Origin: an uncultured Prevotellaceae bacterium
GTDB taxonomy: Bacteria; Bacteroidota; Bacteroidia; Bacteroidales; Bacteroidaceae
Direction of reading: 5' to 3'
Length of the DNA stretch: 64,000 nucleotides
NCBI GenBank assembly: GCA_900318115.1
Contig: ONJJ01000031.1
Span: 26,265-90,264 of the forward strand
Shown: positions 32,823 through 38,460 of the stretch, in pieces
Layout: each line of letters starts with the position of its first letter
How positions within the stretch are numbered: position 1 is the stretch's first letter
The notes under the pieces: model-generated
The model's database searches: none
The model's input: only the letters and a program-made list of their open reading frames with translations
What the model was told of the DNA's origin: nothing
Made by a program: the position numbers and the translations under genes

Positions 32823-33856
32823 ATCCCGTCTATCATTACTTTCCAATAGCCCGTCTTGTTGCTGCCGACACGTTCGATGAGTCCTACACCTCGAAGTACA
32901 GAGATGTGTTTGCGGGCCATACGGTCACTAATTCCTAATGTTTCTCCCAATTCTTGAGATGTTATGCCGGGTTTGCGTTTGATGCTCATAAACACATCCC
33001 ACACAGCATCCGACAACTCAGGGAATTTCCTCTTTATTTTATTAGGAACTTTATTAGGAACTTTATTAGGAATATTCGTGGGAACTTTATCAGGAAGGGG
33101 CTCCCCTTGGTGAGCCTTCAGCGTATGGAATATCTCCTTCAGCATGAAGTCGATGAACGGTCCCGACTGACCTGCGTTTGTGCTGGCAGTGATGGCATCG
33201 TAATAGGCTTGCTGATTGGCATAGACCATATTCTCTACAGGCAGGTGTTCAAACAGCGGATGCAGTTTGCCAAGAATCAGAGATTGCCACAGTCGTCCTG
33301 TACGACCATTGCCATCGATGAACGGATGGATAAACTCAAACTCATAGTGGAACACGCATGAACGGATGAGCAGATGATCCTTTGAATGCTTCAACCAGTC
33401 GAACAGGTCGCCCATCAGCAATGGTACTCGGTCGGCAGGAGGTGCCATGTGTACCAACCCCTTCTCGCCAAACACGCCCACGCCTCCGCGCCGATAGCGT
33501 CCTGCATCATCCACCAATGCCTGCATCATCACGCTGTGCGCCTTCAGTAGGTCTTTCTCTTTGAAGGCATCAAGTGTGGAGTAAAGCTCATAGGTAGCGA
33601 TGGCATTCTTTACCTCCTGAATCTGGCGGATTGGAGCCACCACGTTCTTGCCGTCGATGATGTCGCGCACCTCATCCTCGCTCAGTGTGTTGCCTTCTAT
33701 GGCCAGCGACGAGTGGATGGTCTTGATGCGGTTCGCCTTGCGGAGCCGAAGCCCGTCTTCCTGCTCCAGCCGGATGGCATAGCGCTCTATCTGACCGGAA
33801 ATCTCCGCTATCAGATTGATGGCTTCTGTACTTACTGTAAATGGCGGTATATACAT
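32819..33856 (-). CDS. Fic-family protein with C-terminal winged helix
   Basis: A 345-aa Fic protein, expected to transfer AMP or another nucleotide group to target proteins. The catalytic motif HPFIDGNGRTGR is at about residues 178-189 and is complete. An N-terminal inhibitory-type motif SSLAIEGN with Glu54 suggests self-inhibition. After residue 250 a linker of repeated VPNK units leads to a winged-helix domain (KPGITSQELGETLGISDRMARKHISVLRGVGLIERVGS). It has an AAAGGA site before its ATG, starts 20 bp after the hsdS tail relic, and overlaps the hsdR relic by ATGA. So fic was cargo between hsdS and hsdR of the lost system. It appears intact. Confidence 0.93.
   Translation of the reverse strand: MYIPPFTVSTEAINLIAEISGQIERYAIRLEQEDGLRLRKANRIKTIHSSLAIEGNTLSEDEVRDIIDGKNVVAPIRQIQEVKNAIATYELYSTLDAFKEKDLLKAHSVMMQALVDDAGRYRRGGVGVFGEKGLVHMAPPADRVPLLMGDLFDWLKHSKDHLLIRSCVFHYEFEFIHPFIDGNGRTGRLWQSLILGKLHPLFEHLPVENMVYANQQAYYDAITASTNAGQSGPFIDFMLKEIFHTLKAHQGEPLPDKVPTNIPNKVPNKVPNKIKRKFPELSDAVWDVFMSIKRKPGITSQELGETLGISDRMARKHISVLRGVGLIERVGSNKTGYWKVMIDGI
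33039..33074 (-). repeat. 12-bp tandem repeats in the fic linker
   Basis: Three direct units of TTATTAGGAACT type (33039-33050, 33051-33062, 33063-33074), followed by a degenerate one to 33095. On the coding strand they encode successive PNK(V/I) units. Being multiples of three, copy changes would lengthen or shorten the linker without breaking the frame. Confidence 0.85.
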
Positions 33857-33875
33857 ATTCTGTCCTTTCTTTATA

Positions 33876-33941
33876 TTATAACGTTACATCCCCCACTTTT
33901 ATTTTACCAGACATCAAGCGAGGAAGAAGAGAGTCTGCCAA
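33876..33941 (-). pseudogene. hsdS 3' relic (last about 20 codons)
   Basis: The minus strand encodes LADSLLPRLMSGKIKVGDVTL and a stop, matching the end of the intact HsdS (LRDTLLPRLMSGELKVNE). It begins exactly where the REP-transposase element ends (33943) and is followed 20 bp later by fic. It is what remains of the second system's specificity gene. Confidence 0.85.
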
Positions 33942-33942
33942 C

Positions 33943-34627
33943 GGCCTGAAAGGCCAAAGAGCAGTCAGCCCAGGGCACCGCCCTGGGTATCTGTAATGAC
34001 GCGCAACCTTCGCCCTGAAAGGGCAAAAGCATTCTGCCCCGATGGAATCAATCCGAAAACACATATTTCTCATCATATTCAATGTTATACAACTTCAAAA
34101 AACTGATGTATTCATCGCGGAACGACACCTTCTTGTGGTGCTCCGTCTGATTCATCACATATTGCCTCGTCTTCTCCACAACAGACTGACTGACAGAAAT
34201 TGCCGCATAGCCGCTCTGCCAAGCAAAACGATCATATTTCGGCGATAACGTTTTCACCCACCGGCTACTGTTACGTTTCATTTCTTCAACGACGTGCGCC
34301 ACCGATTCTGTTTTTGAAAACATCAGCAATACATGCACATAATTGCCAATACCACCAACGCACAGCACCTGACAACCGGTAGAGTTGACGAGCGACCCGA
34401 TATATTGATGCAGGCGCGGCAGATGCTCGTTCTCTATCTCTGGACTTCCCGTTTTTATATGGAAGATGATGTGAAGATATATCTTACATAATGATTGTGC
34501 CATATTGATATTGCTACAGGGCGTTACCCCGGGCTGGTTGCTTTTGCCCTTACAGGGCGGTTTTGTTTGATACGTGTTTTGACCTAGGGCGCTGCCCTGG
34601 GCTAACCGCAAATTGGCCTTTCAGGCC
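33943..34627 (-). mobile_element. REP-associated transposase element with palindromic ends
   Basis: The two ends are inverted copies. Left: GGCCTGAAAGGCC (33943-33955), AGCCCAGGGC.CCGCCCTGGGT (33965-33988), CGCCCTGAAAGGGC with AAAAGCA (34011-34031). Right, inverted: TGCTTTTGCCC with CAGGGCGG (34539-34560), CCTAGGGCGCTGCCCTGGGCT (34583-34603), GGCCTTTCAGGCC (34615-34627). Each block is itself palindromic, as in REP sequences mobilised by single-domain tyrosine (RAYT) transposases. The element separates the rhuM remnant from the hsdS tail. Confidence 0.8.
34048..34503 (-). CDS. RAYT / IS200-like transposase with altered HUH motif
   Basis: A 151-aa Y1-transposase-like protein starting at the ATG at 34503 (MAQSLCKIYLHIIFHIKTG). 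It has the usual later blocks EEMKRNSSRWVKTL, FAWQSGYAAISVSQS and RQYVMNQTEHHKK, which holds the catalytic-type Tyr, then EYDEKYVF. Where the family has a His-x-His metal site (commonly DHVHLL), this protein has NYVHVLL, so the first His is replaced by Tyr. That should weaken or abolish DNA nicking. A longer frame to 34611 runs into the palindromic end and is not used. Confidence 0.85.
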   Translation of the reverse strand: MAQSLCKIYLHIIFHIKTGSPEIENEHLPRLHQYIGSLVNSTGCQVLCVGGIGNYVHVLLMFSKTESVAHVVEEMKRNSSRWVKTLSPKYDRFAWQSGYAAISVSQSVVEKTRQYVMNQTEHHKKVSFRDEYISFLKLYNIEYDEKYVFSD

Positions 34628-34874
34628 GTCCTTGACGCGAAACAGACCTTTTGCCTTCCTGCTGAACTGTCAAGTATTCCTTGACTGTTGACGCCTGCTC
34701 CAGTTCACCTTCTTTAAACACATTGCTTACATGAAGGCTTACGTTTTGTTTGGTTGTCTGAAACAGTTCTACCATCTGAGCCTGTGTCAGCCACACCGTG
34801 TCATTCTCCAGTCGGACATCTATCTGTGTCTGTCCGTCCTCTGTCTGATATATGATAATGTCGTTCTCTTCCAT
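34602..34874 (-). pseudogene. Truncated RhuM-family gene
   Basis: From the ATG at 34874 the product MEENDIIIYQTEDGQTQIDV continues with NDTVWLTQAQMVELFQTTKQNVSLHVSNVFKEGELEQASTVKEYLTVQQEGKR, the N-terminal part of RhuM-like proteins (usually above 300 aa). After about 70 residues the similarity stops, and the frame runs into the REP element end. RhuM proteins are common passengers of type I restriction loci. The 24 bp around the start codon are identical to those of the DUF1016 gene in the intact operon. Confidence 0.85.
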
Positions 34875-34884
34875 AAATGAGAAT

Positions 34885-35078
34885 TTATATGTAAAATCCA
34901 ATACTCTCTGACTGTTTCTTAATCTCTCCCTCTAAGCGGTGGCTCTCGGAAAGAGAGCGCTCCGTTCCGTGGTCAGCCCGAACTTCCAGCATGGGCCTTT
35001 CTCCAGTTTGTCGGCTGCTCGCCAAATCACCTCTTCGAACCCTGTCGAGGTGGTATTTTCGTTCTTTTTCTTTGCCAT
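34885..35078 (-). pseudogene. hsdM relic with internal deletions
   Basis: The relic begins MAKKKNENTTSTGFEEVIWR, continues to AADKL, then jumps to EKGPCWKFGL. In the intact protein this corresponds to residues 1-25 joined to ADKLEKDPRWKFGL near residue 300. The jump is at a shared ADKL. A second join leads, in another frame, to SLSESHRLEGEIKKQSESIGFYI and a stop, matching the intact C-terminus (AESHRLEEEIRKQLGSIGFNV). So about 190 bp are left of roughly 1500. The coding capacity is lost. Confidence 0.9.
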
Positions 35079-35155
35079 ATCTGGTAGTTCTTATCTTTAG
35101 GAATCATCCCGCAGGAAGACGGGTAAGTCCCGCGTTTTCTGCGTGTCACGCGCTG

Positions 35156-35187
35156 CAAAGATAGGCACAAATCACGTCCCTCCCAAA
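35156..35187 (-). promoter_or_regulatory. Full promoter facing the hsdM relic
   Basis: On the minus strand TTTG (35184-35187), 20 nt, TATCTTTG (35156-35163). Expected start near 35149, giving a 71-nt leader to the relic ATG. The intact hsdM lacks this element at the equivalent place. Transcription could run through the relics toward fic. Confidence 0.8.
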
Positions 35188-35253
35188 TTTTTCATTGGAA
35201 AAATGTGGGGGAGGGGATTATGAGACGGAAAAAACGATGTTACTCCGAAAAAA

Positions 35254-35281
35254 AGACCGCGCCGTTGAGTGGACGCGGTCT
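35254..35281. terminator. GC-rich hairpin, same stem as at 23486-23513
   Basis: AGACCGCG pairs with CGCGGTCT around a GC-rich loop, with A-run left and T-run right. In the minus direction it follows the virE-like gene and repeat copy C. It separates that gene from the island. Confidence 0.8.
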
Positions 35282-35286
35282 TTTTT

Positions 35287-35345
35287 GCAAAACAGAATTC
35301 CAAAATCCTTGCTAACCTTGCTAATTTCCTTAAAATTTGTTAAGC
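35287..35345 (-). repeat. Intergenic repeat copy C (TTAGCAAGG element)
   Basis: On the minus strand the core TTAGCAAGGTTAGCAAGG is followed by ATTTTGGAATTCTGTTTTGC and then the hairpin. The outer part (35346-35390) is less conserved than in copies A and B. It lies 49 bp after the stop of the virE-like gene. Confidence 0.85.
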
Positions 35346-35393
35346 GACGGGTTCAGTTGCTTCGCCCGACTCGGCTGCTCTGGAGTCCTCCGG

Positions 35394-36761
35394 CTATCCC
35401 TCGTTTAAGGGCACGGCGTAGTAGCTGTGGTTGCGCTGCCCCTCCTTGCGCTCGAATCCCAGACGGCTGAGTGCAATGCCCAGCTGCACGCGGGTGGAGC
35501 TGTTCTTGCGGACGGCGGGATACGCCTTGGCGATGATGTCCAGGATCTCGTCGGTGCTCAGGTCGGGAGTGAACTCGTTCTCGCGAGGCAGGCGGAAGCA
35601 GGTGGTGACCATGGTCGCCAGATCCACGCTGTTCTGGTACCTGCGGTTGGCCTTCTGCAGGACCACGGACTGCTCGTCGGTCAGCCAGTAGCACTCGCCC
35701 AGAAGCAGTTCCGCGCGCAGCTGGGCGTAGAGCTGGTCGTACTCGATGGGTGTGGTGTTGTCGATGACCTTGCCGTCGGCCACCTCGATGCACAGATAGC
35801 GGCGGGAGCCCGTGGTGTCGTTCAGGGGGTGGCGGTTGTTGGTGGTGGCGGCAAAGCTGGCGTAGCGGCAGCGGTCGGTCTGGTTGGAACCCCAGATGCG
35901 GCGTCCGTTCACGCGTACCTTAGATACCATCTGCTTCAGCTCCGCCTGCTGGCTGGGGCGCACCTGGTCCAGCTCGTCGAGGTTCACCAGCAGGTTGTTG
36001 GTGAGTGCCATCTCCTTGTCGAACTTGTTGCCGAGGTTCACGTGGTCGAGGTAGTACTCGCGCAGGTGCTCCGGCAGCAGGCGGCGCAGGAAGGTGCTCT
36101 TGCCGCAGCCCTGGGCGCCGATGAGCGTCAGCACCAGCTCGTTGGCGTGGAGCTGGTTCAGCTGCAGCCAGTGGGCCACCATGGAGAGCATCCACACGTG
36201 AGCCCATGCTATCTGCTGGGCTGTGATGCCGGGGATGCGGAGCAGCAACTGCACCACGCGGTTGCGCCCGTCCCAACGGGGTAGGTTGTGGAGATACCCG
36301 GCGATAGGATTCCAGGCGGGGGTGGCGCTGCTGTAGATGCTGTCCTGGAGCTGGCTCTTCAGCCCTCGCTCCTTGGGCATCGCGCGGCGGGCAGCCACCA
36401 CGATGGAGTTGAATTCCATCTTGTCGAGGGTGTGCCAGGCGGCATCGGCACCGTCCTTGCGTGCGCGGACCTCTATCTTATCTGCCAAGACGTTGTAGCG
36501 GAACTCATAGTGTTCGCGCAGGAAGATCTCCGCAGGCAGCAGGTCGTCCTCTGCCTCTGCCTGCGTCTGTGTGTGCAGACCGTCGGTCTGGTGGTCGTTC
36601 AGCAGGATTGCATCCTGCTCATGTTTGTGCTGGCTGGTGCTCAGTCCGTTTTCGGACAGGCTTGCGGCCTGCTCATGTTCGTTCAGGCGAGCGTCCTGCT
36701 CTGCCTGCAGATCGGGGCACCTGGTGTCGCCGATCTTGGTTACTTTTTTTTCATGCATCAT
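35394..36761 (-). CDS. VirE/VapE-like P-loop ATPase (DUF3874-type C-terminus)
   Basis: A 455-aa protein. The N-terminal 75 residues are Gln/Glu/His-rich with a loose repeat (NEHEQAASLSENGLS, HKHEQDAILLNDHQTDG) and look disordered. Then comes the helicase-like domain: NPIAGYLHNLPRWDGRNRV, Walker A GAQGCGKSTFLRRLLP near residues 212-220, NLLVNLDELDQ as Walker B region, RCRYASFAATTN and GSRRYLCIEV. The C-terminal 120 residues fit the DUF3874 type. Such VirE-like proteins are frequently next to an HU-like gene in Bacteroidales, as here. Their job is not known; replication of mobile DNA or defence are both plausible. Promoter at 36834-36865. Confidence 0.85.
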   Translation of the reverse strand: MMHEKKVTKIGDTRCPDLQAEQDARLNEHEQAASLSENGLSTSQHKHEQDAILLNDHQTDGLHTQTQAEAEDDLLPAEIFLREHYEFRYNVLADKIEVRARKDGADAAWHTLDKMEFNSIVVAARRAMPKERGLKSQLQDSIYSSATPAWNPIAGYLHNLPRWDGRNRVVQLLLRIPGITAQQIAWAHVWMLSMVAHWLQLNQLHANELVLTLIGAQGCGKSTFLRRLLPEHLREYYLDHVNLGNKFDKEMALTNNLLVNLDELDQVRPSQQAELKQMVSKVRVNGRRIWGSNQTDRCRYASFAATTNNRHPLNDTTGSRRYLCIEVADGKVIDNTTPIEYDQLYAQLRAELLLGECYWLTDEQSVVLQKANRRYQNSVDLATMVTTCFRLPRENEFTPDLSTDEILDIIAKAYPAVRKNSSTRVQLGIALSRLGFERKEGQRNHSYYAVPLNEG

Positions 36762-36833
36762 AAATGATAAAAATTTAAAAGGTTAATAAATTGTGAACTC
36801 TGACCCGACACCCGCTGGTGCCGAAATCGAGTG

Positions 36834-36865
36834 CAAAGATACAAAATTTTTTGGCCCTTGTCAAG
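36834..36865 (-). promoter_or_regulatory. Promoter of the virE-like gene
   Basis: On the minus strand CTTG (36862-36865), 20 nt, TATCTTTG (36834-36841). Transcript start near 36827, about 66 nt before the ATG. Confidence 0.75.
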
Positions 36866-36961
36866 TGTTTTTGAAATATTATTTTCCCTTGATGCAGAGG
36901 CTCTTACGCCTCGATGCTCGGGCGGTTTTTCCGCGAAATATAAGATTTCGGAACCCGTTCC

Positions 36962-36993
36962 ATAAGTACTTAATTCGGGGTTTATAAGTACTT
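36962..36993. promoter_or_regulatory. Two palindromic ATAAGTACTT sites 22 bp apart
   Basis: ATAAGTACTT occurs at 36962-36971 and 36984-36993; the inner AAGTACTT is a perfect palindrome. The pair lies between the divergent virE-like and HU-like promoters, about two helical turns apart, as an operator might. The rest of 36866-37115 shows no gene. Confidence 0.4.
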
Positions 36994-37115
36994 GGAAGCG
37001 GAAGAATACTTTGCAGCCATACGCGATGTATGAAAACCGCGACGTGACGCAGAGCGTACGCGCCGTGGTTTCTGAGATTCGCGCCGTGCCATTAACATAA
37101 TTTAAGTTCCTGGAT

Positions 37116-37146
37116 TTTGTTGTCTCAGATGCTTTCCTTATATTTG
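37116..37146 (+). promoter_or_regulatory. Promoter of the HU-like gene
   Basis: TTTG (37116-37119), 19 nt, TATATTTG (37139-37146). The transcript should begin near 37153, so the tandem repeat that follows is inside a leader of about 160 nt. Confidence 0.85.
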
Positions 37147-37170
37147 CACCGTCAAACCTCCTTATGCTTC

Positions 37171-37302
37171 CCTCCGAGGTGCCTAAAACGCCCCGAAGGA
37201 GGGCTTCAAATAATCCGAGGAAGGGCTTTAGACGGCCTGAGGAAGGGCTTCAGAGAATCCGAGGGATGCCTTCAAACGCCCCGAAGGAGGGCTTCAAATA
37301 AC
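37171..37302 (+). repeat. Tandem 20-24 bp repeats in the HU-like leader
   Basis: Six imperfect units: 37171-37190, 37191-37214, 37215-37235, 37236-37258, 37259-37278, 37279-37302. The second and sixth are almost identical (CCCCGAAGGAGGGCTTCAAA). Most units contain GAGG or AGGAGGGC followed by TTCAAA or TTTAGA. The array is transcribed and ends 10 bp before the HU-like ATG. A 45-codon frame (37164-37301) crosses it but unit lengths are not multiples of three, so a coding purpose is doubtful. Confidence 0.8.
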
Positions 37303-37312
37303 GAGACAGATT

Positions 37313-37999
37313 ATGCTACAGTACTACAAACAGACGATCAAGGACCTGCGCAACCCGGACTCCGGAAAGGTGCGCGAGGTGTACAAGGTGCTGCTCAACC
37401 GCAGCGATTCCTCCGAAGAGTTCATGAGCCATGTGACCTACCACACCCGATTGGGAGCGGGAGTGGTGCAGGCGGCGCTGACGGAAGTGGCGGAGTGCCT
37501 GGCGGAGCGACTGGCGGAGGTGGGGAGCGTGAGCGTGCCGGGTATAGGCATCTTCAGCGTGGCCATCCGTCCGAAGGAGGGACGCGCCAAGGGGCTGAAG
37601 GACCAGACGGAGGAGGGGCGTGCCGCCACGGGAAAGGAGGCGGAGCTGAATGCGCGCAGCATAGAAGTTCATCACCTGAATTTCCGCCAGGACAAGGAGC
37701 TGCTCAATGATGTGCGCCGCCGCCTCAGTGGTGAGGGCAAGCTGGAAATGACTGGCGGCAAGGAGGGTGTGCCGCTCTTCCAGCCTCTGCTGTCCAGTCG
37801 CCGGGATCGCTTTGCGGCGGCGCGCGAGTACCTGGAAACCCACGGTTTCATGCGGGTGCAGGATTATGCGGCATTGACGAACCTCTCTCGGAGCCAGGCA
37901 CAGCGCGAGTTGCGACTGGCTGCCCAGCTGACGCACTCGGGCATCGTGGCATCGGGCAGGCGGAGTCACGTGGTTTACGTGCTGGCGAAGGGGGATTAA
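37313..37999 (+). CDS. HU/IHF-like DNA-binding protein with C-terminal winged-helix-like domain
   Basis: A 228-aa protein. Residues about 1-125 follow the HU-like pattern of Bacteroidales (YKVLLNRSDSSEEFMSHVTYHTRLGAGVVQAALTEVAECLAERLAEVGSVSVPGIGIFSVAIRPKEGR). After a short linker the C-terminal 70 residues (RDRFAAAREYLETHGFMRVQDYAALTNLSRSQAQRELRLAAQLTHSGIVASGRRSHVVYV) look like a winged helix. It is likely a nucleoid-type or regulatory DNA binder. It is divergent from the virE-like gene; the leader repeats may be its own target, which is a guess. Confidence 0.82.
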   Translation: MLQYYKQTIKDLRNPDSGKVREVYKVLLNRSDSSEEFMSHVTYHTRLGAGVVQAALTEVAECLAERLAEVGSVSVPGIGIFSVAIRPKEGRAKGLKDQTEEGRAATGKEAELNARSIEVHHLNFRQDKELLNDVRRRLSGEGKLEMTGGKEGVPLFQPLLSSRRDRFAAAREYLETHGFMRVQDYAALTNLSRSQAQRELRLAAQLTHSGIVASGRRSHVVYVLAKGD

Positions 38000-38000
38000 G

Positions 38001-38095
38001 AATTAAGAATTAAAAATTAAAAGAGAAGGAGAGGGAATTAAAAATTAAAAGAGAAAAATTAAAAATGAAATGAAAATTAAAAGTTCTGCAAGTAT
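38001..38095. repeat. AT-rich GAATTAAAAATTAAAAGAGA low-complexity run
   Basis: Directly after the HU-like stop the sequence repeats AATTAAAAATTAAAAGAG several times with small changes. No gene is present. The remaining bases to 38272 hold a short GCCCCGAAGGGGC palindrome near 38115 and nothing else I can name. Confidence 0.7.
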
Positions 38096-38272
38096 GTCAA
38101 CAGTTAGTAAGAGAGCGCCCCGAAGGGGCAATGAGATGTCAGCCCTTTCTTGAAGTGTCAAGCGTCTCTTCGAGCCGAGCGCAGGGCGTTATTTACTTGC
38201 GAAACTTCAGTTGTTCTAATAAACATCGAAGGTGATTATAAGGGCAAGAGGAGGGGGAGAGGCGTTTACATA

Positions 38273-38332
38273 ATTTAACAAAATTAGCAAGGTTAGCAAG
38301 GTTTTTGAAATTCTGTTTTGCATGCAAGGGGA
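38273..38332 (+). repeat. Intergenic repeat copy D (TTAGCAAGG element)
   Basis: Plus strand: TTAGCAAGGTTAGCAAGG, then TTTTTGAAATTCTGTTTTGC and ATGCAAGG. The orientation relative to the upstream gene (HU-like) is the same as for copies A, B and C relative to theirs. A half copy (TTTTAGCAATTCTGTTTTGC, then ATGCAA) follows at 38365-38390, directly before the next hairpin. Confidence 0.85.
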
Positions 38333-38390
38333 AGTGAGGGTCTGGTTTGTTCTTCTGGGCAGGTTTTAGCAATTCTGTTTTGCATGCAAA

Positions 38391-38422
38391 CAAGGGGCGC
38401 GAGTTGGTGTTCGCGCCCCTTG
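38391..38422. terminator. 12-bp perfect hairpin between HU-like gene and the 741-aa gene
   Basis: CAAGGGGCGCGA (38391-38402) pairs perfectly with TCGCGCCCCTTG (38411-38422) around an 8-nt loop. It lies between two converging genes and probably ends the long minus-strand operon. T-runs are short (TTTG on the minus side). Confidence 0.75.
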
Positions 38423-38460
38423 CTTGGTCGTATTGTTGAGGGAAAGATGTTTTTCGGGAC

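Noticed and set aside
33876-34082. 68-codon minus-strand frame as a gene
   Set aside because: Its first two thirds run through the REP element end; only the last 20 codons are homologous to HsdS.
23703-35300. Integrative conjugative element or prophage
   Set aside because: No integrase, conjugation or phage structural gene is present; only restriction genes, cargo and one RAYT element.
37164-37301. 45-codon frame across the leader repeats
   Set aside because: Repeat units of 20, 21, 23 and 24 bp do not keep frame, so the peptide is not repetitive; more likely a non-coding leader. It stays possible as a leader peptide.
37171-37302. CRISPR array
   Set aside because: Units are contiguous and only 20-24 bp with no unique spacers, and no cas genes are near.
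38193-38393. 66-codon minus-strand frame
   Set aside because: It translates repeat copy D and its flank; no initiation signal, and the same repeat elsewhere is non-coding.
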